NCBI GenBank assembly: GCA_037447655.1
Contig: JBBHKE010002255.1
Span: 63,203-127,202, forward strand
DNA length: 64,000 nucleotides
Direction of reading: 5' to 3'
Source of the DNA: Zygnema cylindricum
Taxonomy: Eukaryota; Streptophyta; Zygnematophyceae; Zygnematales; Zygnemataceae
The position numbers and the translations under genes were made by a program. How positions within the stretch are numbered: the stretch's first letter is position 1; every line of letters begins with the position of its first letter. The notes under the pieces are model-generated. The model searched no databases, was not told where the DNA came from, and saw nothing but the letters and a program-made list of their open reading frames with translations. This document shows, piece by piece, positions 24,422 through 34,239 of the stretch.

Positions 24422-25815
24422 TTTTCCGGTTTCGGTTTTCTGTTTTCGTTTTCAGTCTTCGGTTTATGATTTTGAGTTTTCGGTTTTCGGTTTCCGGTTT
24501 TGGTTTTTGGTTTACAGTTTTCTGCTTTTTGTTTGGGATAAGTACGAATAATCGAAGTAGAAGGATTTTCTTCTCTTTTTTTTTTTTTTTTTGCCTTTTC
24601 CTTCGGTTTTGTTACGCTTTTCTCTAGGGAAACCTCCGTTTTAGATATCCCACTTTTTTGGTTTCTTTTTTGTGTGTCCACTTAAAATAGTGTGAAGCTT
24701 CTGTCACGTCACGCCTCCTTTTTTGGCAAAGTGAGTATTTCTCGTCGCTTTGTTTTGAAACTTCACACTATACTTTTTGTGTCGACATCTTTCATTTTTT
24801 CCCCTTGAGAAGACGCATCGAAGGTTTTTGACAAGTGGAAGGTGAAAATTGAGAAGACAAAAGTAAGAAGAACTTTCTTTTGGGAGACCACTTTAAAAAT
24901 TTGCCTTTTTTGGGGGTTTCGGTTTTCTCTTTTTCGGAGAAGTTTTGGTTTTGGAGAAGTCACTCCGAAGTTGACGATATAAGGTTTTTAGTTTTTTTTC
25001 TTTTTCTTTTTTTGTCTTTTAATCGTTTTGTCTCTTTTTTACTTTCGTTTTGTTTTACTTTTCCGGCTAATAGGTTTACGCTCGACCATGGCGAGTTTTC
25101 GTTTTCTTTTTTTCAGTTTTTTGTCACTTTTTCCCTTGCGATACATTTGTAGACAATATGAACATAAAAGTTTTTTGATGACGTGGAGTTTTGTTGGGTT
25201 TTACAATCATAATTTTCTAAGCTTATGATTGCTAGGTTTTTAGTGAAACTGAAACTTTCAATCAAAGATAGGAGTTGGTTCTCTCTTTGCTTTTAAACTA
25301 CATTTATCGTTTTCAAGGTTTGTGAACTTAGTAATAAAATAAACGTGTAAAGATGAAACTTTTCCTGCATAATATCTAATCAGGAAAGAGTTTTTTATTG
25401 TCTTCGAGTAGATTTTGCAAACTAAAACTTTGTTATTTGCATGGTTTTTTGTGGAAATTTGTTTTATGTAAAACTTATGGGAGATTTTTTAAATCGAAAG
25501 ATTTACATATGTACCTTGGATTGCCTATGAACTACTTAATGATTAAACACAAACCGTTGCGGTGAATCTTAAGGTGGTGTGCACCATCGAATATTTCAGT
25601 CTCTTGTACTAAATGATAATTAAAGCATTTCAATACTCAGAAAAGCGGGATGATTAGGCTAGTATGCGGTTATTACTCGTTTATATTTTATCACTTTGCT
25701 TTAATTCTGTAGCAGTAAAAATATAAGATTTGAATTGAAATGTAGCTTTTGAGGATTGCAGTTGTACTAGAGGATCAGGATTTCATTTTGTTCACATCCA
25801 TTTCGCATCCATTTC
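24422..25815. other. 3' flank of the HSP20-like gene; no other gene seen
   Basis: Begins with a run of GGTTTTC/GGTTTTT units (24,421-24,530) that may be 3'UTR. The remainder is AT-rich with stops in all frames. Confidence 0.35.
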
Positions 25816-25930
25816 GCGACAGTACCTACTCCTCGTCAATGTGTACCTACGGATCTGAAGTCTGTCGTCTTCTTCCCCCCTAGGCGACAGTACCTACTCT
25901 TCGTCAATGTGTACATACGGATCTAGCCTG
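25816..25930 (+). repeat. 68-bp-period direct repeat
   Basis: A segment of about 42 bp starting GCGACAGTACCTACTC at 25,816 recurs at 25,884 with two mismatches. It lies just upstream of the non-LTR element remains, so it could be the tandem 5' promoter units that many LINE-like elements carry, or a simple duplication. Confidence 0.55.
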
Positions 25931-26783
25931 CGGCCGCTGCCAACCGCACGCCCACGGGCGAAATCATAGGTGCAACCCCCTTCCCGTAATCCTTAAACTC
26001 TTTCCCCCCTTCTATTCAACCCTAGAAACCCTATTCCCCCCATTAAAATTACACACACCTCAAACCCTACCGCCAAGAACACACACACACAAGAAAAAAA
26101 AAAAAACCGACAATTCCCTCCCCCCACCCTCCCCTTTCATTACCATTCTTTTCCTCCCCCCCGAGCAGCAATTCCTCATTGATTCTCTCCTCCCTCACCC
26201 CTCCAACCAAAACTGATACTCACCCTTCCTCCCACCACTCCCACTAGCCCCCCACCCCCTCCCTATTTTCCTTTCAAATATCACCTTTACCTTTTTCACC
26301 TTCCCCCCCCTCACCCCCCTCCCCAATTTTTTTGATTTCCTCCGCCACTTCCCCTCTAACAAAACTGGACACGTCAACTCTCCCCCCCCCTTTCCCCCCC
26401 ACTTTTCCTTCGGCATCAACTTCTTTACCCTCCCCCTTTCTTCCCATTGGCCTTTAACCCCCCCGTACCCCTATACCACTATTTCCATCGTCTTCCCTTT
26501 CCCACGCCCCCCCTTTTTTGGTCCCTTCTTCCATATCCCCCCTTTCTCTGTGTTGCATCCTTTCTCCCACCCTACCCATGGTACCGTCTAACTACCATTT
26601 CCACCATCTATTTCCCATGGTTTACTTTCCTCCTTCCCCATTCCCCCTTCCTCTCCCTCTATCAATTCCCATACCTCTCATTCCATGACAATGTCCGGCC
26701 GTGCATCCTCGTCCCTTCTCCCTCGTTCACCTCCTCCACCTAAACCTCGCACACATGCCTCAACACGGATAAAATGAAGTGGG
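25930..26783 (+). other. C-rich 5' region of the non-LTR element (provisional)
   Basis: Very C-rich, G-poor plus strand (long CCCC runs, CCCTCCCC). No family motif is seen. Its strand asymmetry and position directly upstream of the zinc-finger/RT reading frames suggest the 5'UTR or first ORF of the retrotransposon. The true 5' end was not found. Confidence 0.35.
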
Positions 26784-27542
26784 TGTCATAACCATTTCGC
26801 AGCCGGTGTCGGTATTGCCAATCATACAGAGAGTTGTCAACGATTTTTGGCCCAGAACGGCCTTTCCTCTAGTACCCTTTCTTCCACTACACTCCCGACC
26901 GGACCTACGAGCGATGATTGGGCATTTGTACGCGATTTAGATGTTCTCGGAGCTTATGATTTGGGGGGCCCCCGTCCGTGATTATACACGTGGATTCCCA
27001 TGCTTGTCCGGATTATCGTATAGGACGCCCTCCACCTCCCTTTGTCCCATATTTATTCGGACCCCACATATGTTGGGCCTTGGCACCTCCTTTTCATGTT
27101 TTGTCTTTAGGTCCTAGTGTTACTTGGCCGTGATGGTGGTAGCGGGGCGCGAGAAACTATGGCTCGATGTCGACGATTCCTTCGAGGTGATTGGAGGGCC
27201 CTTCATGCCGAGCACGAGGATCGAGTCGCGAGTGCTTCTTTCACACCACGTCGTACATTTTGGACTTCAGATGTGCCATCCTCTTATATTCGTGCAGTTG
27301 ATTTGGGTCGAGTTGGTGAGCTCTCTCGAGCGGTTCGGGCCCTTCAGCCGTTTAATCCTGCTCCTAGATCTGTTGCGACTGTGGAGATTCTTTTGGCTCT
27401 TCATCCACCAGCTCCTAACCCTCAGTCCCCTCTATTTACACTTTCAAGCCGACAGAGTGTTTTCTCTTGGATCGAGACTCTTTCATTAAAGGCCTTACGA
27501 CTTCTCCACATCTTTCAGCAGTCTTTCAAGCACTGTTTATGA
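26784..27542 (+). pseudogene. N-terminal zinc-finger part of an RLE-type non-LTR retrotransposon
   Basis: From 26,784 one frame reads CHNHFAAGVGIANHTESCQR, which fits a CCHC/CCHH-type finger of the kind found at the start of R2/CRE/Hero-type retrotransposon proteins (the first Cys of the pair is probably lost just upstream). Stops and a frameshift follow at about 26,979-27,110. The frame resumes at 27,117 with GRVGELSRAVRAL and an Arg/Ala-rich linker that normally leads into the RT. A further frameshift at about 27,480-27,545 shifts the frame before the RT domain. Confidence 0.5.
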
Positions 27543-27558
27543 GTTATTTCGCGACGTT

Positions 27559-29277
27559 TTGCCTTCGAAATCTGGTGCTCGGGGTTTTGACATGTTTTAT
27601 CGAGTTTGTTCCCTTATTGCGGCTGGCACTGTCCCTTTTTGTATTTGTGATCTCTTGACGGCCTCGCGCCTTGTCGCTGTCACCAAACCTAGCGCGGGAA
27701 TCCATCCTATTGCTTTGGGCGAGGTATTGTACCGACTGGTGGCCCGTGCCATCTGCATCCAGCTCCAGCCCGCTTTCCATGATTATTTCTCTCCTCATCA
27801 GTTCGGAGTGGCCACCCGGGGGGGGTGTGAGGCCGTGGTCCACGGGATCCGTGCTTTGTTAGATGCCCATCCGGATTGGTTAGTCCTCCAGGTGGATGTT
27901 TGTAATGCTTTCAATACAGTGGATCGGAATGCCATTTTTTTGGAGCTTATGGCTGCACCTTCCCCGATTGTCCAGATATTTCCTTTCGTGAGGGCTTTTT
28001 ATTCTTTGAGCATTAGCCTTTTTTTCTCTAATGATGATGATTTGGTCCCACTTTCCTCTGCGATTGGCACTCGCCAGGGTTATCCTCTTAGGGGCCCTTT
28101 ATTTTCCCTAGCCCATTAGCGCGCCTTCCGAGCTTCCGCGGCTGCTTACCCTTCATGCCTCTTCCCTTCAGTTGCGGACGACATACATATTATTGGTCCT
28201 TCAGACCAGGTTATACCGGCCTATAACTTTTTCAAGGCTCGTTTGGCCGAACTCAATCTTTCGGTCTAGCCCTCTAAATGTGTCATTTGGTCCCTTTGTT
28301 TTATTCCTCCTCCTTTCACTCCCCCTCTTGGTTTTCACACTCCTCCTCCACCAGAAGGCATTCGTGTGTTCGGTTGTCCGATCGGTTCCGATCCATACAT
28401 CATGACATTCCTTGATTCCGCTCTTCAGACAGATTTGTCCCACATAGATGACCTTCTTCACCTTTTTGATCCCCAAGGGGCTTTTGATCTCTTGACACGC
28501 CGTTTCCCCCACCAGCCCTCATACCTTACGCGCACTTCCCCTCCCACCCCATCCTTTGTGTCCTCGATTTCTTCATTTGATGATCGATTTGTGGATGTCC
28601 TTCACACTTTGTTTGACCGTGGGGCTTTTAATCGTGAGTCTAGGCTTGCGGCCGGCATCCAGGCCTCTCTTCCTACATCTGCTGGCGGTTATGGTTTACT
28701 CTCGACGGCGTGTGTTGCTCCAGCGGCCTATTTGGGAAGCTGGTGTCATGTTGCTTCTACTATTGTGTCTCGTTTTCTGGCCGGGGAAACTCCTATTTTT
28801 GTGGCCGTTGTTCCCGATGTTTCGGATGGTGAGCTCGTCTTTCAACTGTCCTTTTTGGATGCATCAAGGTCTCTTACTCAGGCTGCTATTGAGGGCATGC
28901 CCATTTGTTCCACTCTTGTTTCGACATCAGTTGGGCATGTTCAGGAATCCATTTCTGATCGGGTTGTCGCCGCTATTAAATCCGAAATTCTCAAGGGGCT
29001 TTCTTCCCATTCTTCGCGTGCACGCTTTCATTCTTGTGGCGGACTTGGCTTTGGAGCTTGGCTATTAGCTATCCCTATCTTATCCACCCTTCGTTTCACC
29101 CCGGCTCAGTTCACCACGGCCCTCAAGTTTCGCAGCCTCCTCACCCGCCTTTATCGCTCTCTTGTCTCATGTGGCCACGCTCGAAAAGCGGAGTCCATTT
29201 GCTTCGTTGCTCCCACGAGGGCGAGTTCATTTAGGCGACGACACGATTCGAGACACCATCGATACTATCGCTTCTGA
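27559..29277 (+). pseudogene. Non-LTR retrotransposon reverse transcriptase (degenerate)
   Basis: One frame carries the RT blocks in order: PIALGEVLYRLVARAI (block 2), QFGVATRGGCEAVVHGIRAL, the catalytic Asp in VLQVDVCNAFNTVDR, the block B turn GTRQGYPLRGPLF, then VADDIHIIGP (catalytic DD, about 28,171-28,195). In-frame stops at 28,117-28,119 and about 28,267 split it. A thumb/linker region of some 300 residues follows to 29,277 without recognisable apurinic-endonuclease sequence. The absence of LTRs and the RT block style indicate a LINE-like element. It is inactive as it stands. Confidence 0.8.
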
Positions 29278-29671
29278 GGGGGGATTTTCTGTTTGTCGGG
29301 AGGTCTCTCACATTATTTCTTCGCGTCGGATTGACCTTGTATTACTTGATGGTGCGCGTCGTATATTTGGTGATGTTGTTTTGGCGAACCCTACCTCAAA
29401 TAAAGTCGTCCCACAAGCGGCTCGGCATGTGGGGTTGGCCGCCCGTGACGCAGCTAAGAGGAAGGAGCGTGATTATGCCCGTTGGGACGCTATGGATGGC
29501 ATCATTTCGATGGCGGTCGAGATATTTGGTTGTTTGGGTGTGGCTTTAGACGATTTTTTCTGTGCTTTTTGTCGGCATTCGTTCGAGTGGCAGGGACCTG
29601 GGAGCCCTCCTGTTTACGTACTTACTTCTTTTTATCGGCAACGTTTTTCCATGGCCCTACAACGAGTGTAG
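29162..29671 (+). pseudogene. C-terminal restriction-like endonuclease-type domain of the non-LTR element
   Basis: After a frameshift near 29,200 a 170-codon frame contains SRRIDLVLLDGARRIFGDVV, in which Asp-x11-14-Asp-Val sits in two predicted beta strands, then an Ala/Lys/Arg-rich helix with AAKRKERDYARW. That order (R-x-D ... D-V-x-V ... K-rich helix) resembles the PD-(D/E)XK nuclease found C-terminal to the RT in RLE-type retrotransposons. It ends at a TAG at 29,669-29,671. Assignment is by motif pattern only; an upstream CCHC finger, common in this class, was not seen. Confidence 0.5.
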
Positions 29672-30190
29672 GCTTCTATCTTACTTCGATCGTCTATTGC
29701 AGTTATGGATCAACGATGTGTTCCGAAACTCCCTCCTGGTGCTCCCTTGGGATTCAGAGACTTTCGTGGTTGCTTTTCGTAGATTTTTAGTTATGTTGGG
29801 TTTTTTTTTTATATATACATGTTGGATTTTTCCTTTGATGTTTTGTTTGTTGGGTTTAGATTGTTTTTTTCTTTTTGGTGTTTCCGATTTTCCTTCCATC
29901 CTTTCGTATTTTCATTGTTTTTGCTTTGATTTTCCTTTTTGTTTATTCTCCTGTCATTTGGTTTTTCAGTTTTAGCAATGCTTCTTCCTTTTGCTCCCAT
30001 TGACTCAGATGGTTTACCATCGCGCCTTTTAATAAAGTCTACCCCTTTGTTTGTTTTTTTTTTCTTTTTACAAAGAATATATATGAGTACATCTTACTTT
30101 AACCATTTTACTATCAATCTTACCATCGTTTTTTGTGAATGTCATGATCTCCTTGTTGCAAACATTGCACAACCTAAAAACTAAAAACAA
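29672..30190 (+). other. T-rich probable 3'UTR of the non-LTR element
   Basis: Strongly T-rich plus strand from 29,790 to about 30,110, turning A-rich at 30,175-30,203 (AAAAACTAAAAACAAAAATC), which may be the decayed 3' tail. No target duplication was identified. Confidence 0.35.
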
Positions 30191-30367
30191 AAATCAAGAA
30201 AAAATGAAGGGCCATAGGCAAAGCAAGTTTAACAGTATACACGAACTTTTTGACCAGCCCATCTATATTAATGCTACCTGTGTTGGTTAGACGGTGATCG
30301 ATGTTTTTTGAAATTTATTGCAAATGTTGTTATGATTGCCCACGCCCCCATTGGGGATCTGAGTCTA

Positions 30368-30583
30368 CACCGCGTATCGCTATTAGGGTTAATCATTTTT
30401 TCGCCACTTAAAACATCTCTCTGTACACACTTGTCCGATTTTTAATTTGAGACCGCCAATCGAAAGCTGAGAATCTTACCTTTCAATCGCAACCGTCAGA
30501 TCAACAACCGGACAATTTTGTACGGATAAAAAAAATGTTTTAAGTGGCGAAAAAAATGTTAACACTAATAACGATTCACGGTG
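30368..30583. mobile_element. TA-target MITE, short form (216 bp), copy 1
   Basis: Inverted ends CACCGCGTATCGCTATTAG and CTAATAACGATTCACGGTG, with matching inner blocks (TTTTTTCGCCACTTAAAACA and its inverse), flanked by TA on both sides. TA duplication and short terminal inverted repeats point to the Tc1/mariner (Stowaway-like) group. The end sequence itself is not the classical Stowaway CTCCCTCC. Confidence 0.8.
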
Positions 30584-30643
30584 TACTTTACGTATTTGGA
30601 GGGTTACCATAATATCGAATCTATCGAAAAGCTTCGTATGGTG

Positions 30644-30857
30644 CACCATGAATCGCTCATGCTGTTAATGTTTTTTTGACCACTTCAAATCTTTTTTTTG
30701 CACACCTGTTGTATATTCAATCCGACGGTTCCGATCGAATGGAAAGGTTATCACGTTCCGATCAGTGGTGTGCAACTATAAAGAGGACACGGTGTGTACG
30801 GAGAAAAGATGTTTTAAGTGGTGAAAAAAATGTTAACACTAAAAGCGATACAAGGTG
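30644..30857. mobile_element. TA-target MITE, short form (214 bp), copy 2
   Basis: Same family and orientation as the element 60 bp to its left: ends CACCATGAATCGCTCATG and AAAAGCGATACAAGGTG, with the inner AAGTGGTGAAAAAAATGTTA block mirrored at the left as TAATGTTTTTTTGACCACTT. The right flank is TA; the left flank is TG, presumably mutated. Confidence 0.72.
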
Positions 30858-31358
30858 TACTGTACCGTAAAGAAATGATAACCATTTTTTTATAGAAAAA
30901 TAAAAAAGGGTGGTGTTAGAGGTATTAATGTCTAGATAACATAAAATGGTGTTGATGACCCTCGTAGAGGGTTTACGTCAACCACTCAGTGACACTGATT
31001 TGTTTGCAATTTGTATTGACAAAAAACAAAGACAAGTATCAATAGCACAATTGAAGGTCACGTATCTCGGATATTCGTGCTGTATTCGACACAACCAATA
31101 AAAAGGGTCTTCAGTATTCGATAACATCGTGTAAAACATGTTTTATATCGATGTAGCGATATACAAAAACGCTTATCACAATATTCACTTATTCACGACG
31201 AATTGGTGGGATTACTCAATGGATGCCGTATTTTCTGGTACCATTTTGTACTGTATTTTTCATTCTCCAAGCTCATTGGCGTAAACAATGACCATCCAAG
31301 TTTTTTTAATTTTTTCGTATTGGCGACGCAATCGCTCTATCCAACCATTTTGTGACAA

Positions 31359-31833
31359 CACCGTGAATCGCCATTAGCCTTAATAACGCTTGTTCGGCGC
31401 CCCCTAATAATAGAGTTAATTTCTTAACTATTTTTTTACGTTAATATAGGCAAAGTCTAAATAACTTTCAAAATTCTAGTTTATACATTTTTTAAATAGT
31501 GTACTGTAGTGTACGAAATGTGTCAGACCGTGCTAAAATTGCGCCTAGTACAACCGTATAGAAAGAGTATGAGAGAAAGGCGTCTACGCGTGAAAGTGAG
31601 TGCGTCGACACGTAAAAGCGTACTCAAATTTGATTCCCAGTCATAAAGACAAGCGGGGAAATCACGCGAACCCGCATGGAACACGGGCCATACCGGCTAG
31701 ACGGCTACTGTACACTATGAAAAAAGTGTACCCAAATTTGCGTTAGTTAATAAATTAGAGTAACAAATATTTAGGCGACTAGAGTTTTTTTCAACACTAA
31801 TAAATATTTAAACACTAATAGCGATTCACAGTG
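31359..31833. mobile_element. TA-target MITE, long form (475 bp)
   Basis: Ends CACCGTGAATCGCCATTAG and CTAATAGCGATTCACAGTG; TA on the right, AA on the left. The interior (AAATAGTGTACTGTAGTGTACG ... GTGTCAGACCGTGC) matches the interiors of elements at 46,935-47,449 and, inverted, 55,562-56,053. It therefore defines a long subfamily sharing ends with the 215-bp form. Confidence 0.65.
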
Positions 31834-32061
31834 TACCGTCCTCAAACAGGAATGTAACCACAAATTGGTCGTGTACGAATTGGTCCACTTGGAAGGCTAA
31901 CATACGCTCCACGATGCACGAGCAATGATTACCTTACACCTGGCATAGGTCTCACACTCAATCAACACTATTTGAACCTTACCTATATTAGCGTACATGA
32001 ATGAATAAAATTACTATTTCTATTTTAGGTTCAACGGTCGTAATTTAGTGGCGCCGATGTA

Positions 32062-32094
32062 GTGTTAATAACACTAATAGCGATTCACGGTGTA
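32062..32094. repeat. Isolated MITE right end
   Basis: ACACTAATAGCGATTCACGGTGTA matches the right terminus of the TA-target MITEs, but no partner left end is recognisable within the preceding 230 bp. It may be a solo end or a strongly diverged element. Confidence 0.45.
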
Positions 32095-32573
32095 GTTTTT
32101 TGCTACGACCTGACGGAAAACCGGTCAAAGTATTACAACCAGTACACATGTTCGCACTATACTATTACTAACTATTATTACTATTACCGCTTGATGGAAT
32201 GGAAGCCGTACATTATGACGTTAGTGGCCGCCCAGCGCATCTGCCTAGATTCGATCGATAAGCGCACTATCGCATAGCCCACGGATTTTAGGATTTCTCA
32301 AGTATTTTTTAATGGTAGCTGTGTGAAATAGTGTTGGTTGTGCATAAATGCTACTAATTTTTCCTGCAGTTTTTTCCAAATTTTCAGTGTGGATTTAGCG
32401 TTGTATGCCGTATCGACCAGAATTTCCTTGTGCCAATAATTTTTGCGTACTGATAATTTTTGCCTACCTATTAACACTTTCATGATTTTGAAATAATGGC
32501 CGAAACAACGATGTTCAGCTTATCGGTAGTTACTGCTTCGATGTGACGATCTGCAAATGCGGGTGAATCTGTA

Positions 32574-33739
32574 CACCGCGAATCGCTATTAGAGTCAATC
32601 ACGCTAATTCGGGACCCCTAAATTTTGATCCAAAAACATAAATAGAGTGATTAATTCTATTTAAAAAAACACTAAAAGCCAAATTAGTAGTGTTGTGTAT
32701 CGGTAAAAAAATTATCGCGATAACACCGATACCGATAGTTATCGGTTATCGAACGTTCAGAGGTACCGATATATCAGTCCGAGACCAACAAATTCCATAT
32801 CGGCGATAACTTTAAAAATATATAGTACGCATACTATAGTACATTATTATATACTGTATTATACTATTTACATTAAATAGCGTGACATGCCACGAATTCG
32901 AATCTGTTCCGTAACTGGAATTTTTTACGGAAAACGCAGCACAGAAAACGCTGGCCAGTTAACTGAACAGAAATTTTACAGCAACGTACGGCATTGTACC
33001 GACAAACTGATGAACATGGAACGGAAAAAGGACGGCGGACACAAAGTACAATGGACGCAAAACAACATTCTGAGCGCTGCCAGAATCGAACGGACGACTT
33101 GGAATGAGAAAACCGACGGCCAGCGTGAGCGCCGACATCTCGGAATGGCTCTTTTGGCGGCATACGCCAAAAAAGCCGACAAATTGACACGTGGCAGGTC
33201 TCTAGTGGATCCCAAGGAAGAAAGGGACAAAGCTATGGCGTCGGATGTAAAAGGTACATCGTTTTATTGTATCTGTACCAAAACCGTACACACCTCATGG
33301 CGGCTACTGTACCTTCTGTACTTGTACAACTGTAAAATAACAGTGATCTGATTGGTAGACACCTCAGTAGATAGGGGTTGTGAGTAGAGCGCGTCCGGGG
33401 AATAAGACGTACAGTTCAGTGTACTGACCGTACATTTACGTGTACGGTCCGTACACATATCGCCGATAGTTATCGATATCGGTGTTATCGCCGATAAAAC
33501 CGATAAATATCCGATATTTATCGGCGATAATACCGATAGCGATATATCGTACAAATATATTGATTATCGGGTACCCGAAAAAAAGTCCATGTCGGTTATC
33601 GGCAAATCCTTACCGATACACAACACTACAAATTAGAGTGACTGATTTCCTTCAAAATCCCCAACTTCCAATTGGCGTTAATCACACTTATTGTTCCTTA
33701 GCACTAAATATTTCTTGATGCTAATAGAGATTCGCGGTG
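32574..33739. mobile_element. TA-target MITE, short form, split by a nested hAT element
   Basis: Ends CACCGCGAATCGCTATTAG and CTAATAGAGATTCGCGGTG with TA on both sides (32,572-32,573; 33,740-33,741). Total 1,166 bp; removing the 941-bp insert and its 8-bp duplication leaves 217 bp, the size of the intact short-form elements nearby. The paralogous positions in units B (GATGCTGTATCGTC) and C (GATGCTGCAATGTC) lack the insert. Confidence 0.85.
32688..33628. mobile_element. Nested hAT-like element (941 bp)
   Basis: Termini TAGTGTTGTGTATCGGTAA and its inverse TTACCGATACACAACACTA are flanked by a perfect 8-bp duplication CAAATTAG (32,680-32,687 and 33,629-33,636). Both subterminal regions are packed with CCGATA/TATCGG motifs, several palindromic, as expected for hAT transposase binding. 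A 154-codon plus-strand frame at 32,887-33,351 (hydrophilic, Lys/Arg-rich middle) is not recognised as transposase and could be captured host sequence or chance. Confidence 0.88.
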
Positions 33740-33832
33740 TAATGTCAAATTTGTTTGTCAATGTTTCATCGGCAAAAAACCGAATGTCGAATTTGTTTGT
33801 GAAATATTCCATAGGCAAAAAACCGGTTTTGG

Positions 33833-33893
33833 TGACGTGACGTTTGACGCCATATTGTGCAAAACTCATAAACTCAGTATATTTCCACGTGGC
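33833..33893 (+). promoter_or_regulatory. Upstream element of mTERF A: TGACGTGACG and G-box
   Basis: TGACGTGACG (33,833-33,842) is followed about 43 bp later by a palindromic G-box CCACGTGGC (33,885-33,893), 355 bp before the mTERF A start. The same pair in the same order and spacing precedes mTERF B and C. G-boxes bind bZIP/bHLH factors and TGACG motifs bind TGA-type bZIPs (established); function here is inferred from conservation. Confidence 0.5.
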
Positions 33894-34239
33894 TATTAGT
33901 GTTTATCACTCTACAGGATTGTATTGTACTGAAGTTCACATGAGTGCTGCTTAGCAAGTGAAACTTCGACGCAACTGCGGTGCTGGCAGACTACTATACA
34001 TGTCGTGACCAATCAAAGTTGTTCGTGGTTTTAATCGATGCACGGAAACATTTGAATTCCTGTCAAACACGGCCGTCAACAGGAGTTTGACTATTGCTGC
34101 ATAATTAGTCGGCCGGCAACATTGTTCACATTTTAGATTTTTATATTTTTAGACACCTTCTTCTTCATCTCTCCCTTCGATCTCATTCCCTCGCAACAAT
34201 TCTCTTCTCGCCTTTCTTCCTTCCCCCTTGGGCCATCCG

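Noticed and set aside
34228-34239. Upstream TTG extension (MGHP) of mTERF copy A
   Set aside because: It needs a non-ATG start; the ATG at 34,240 aligns with the starts of copies B and C.
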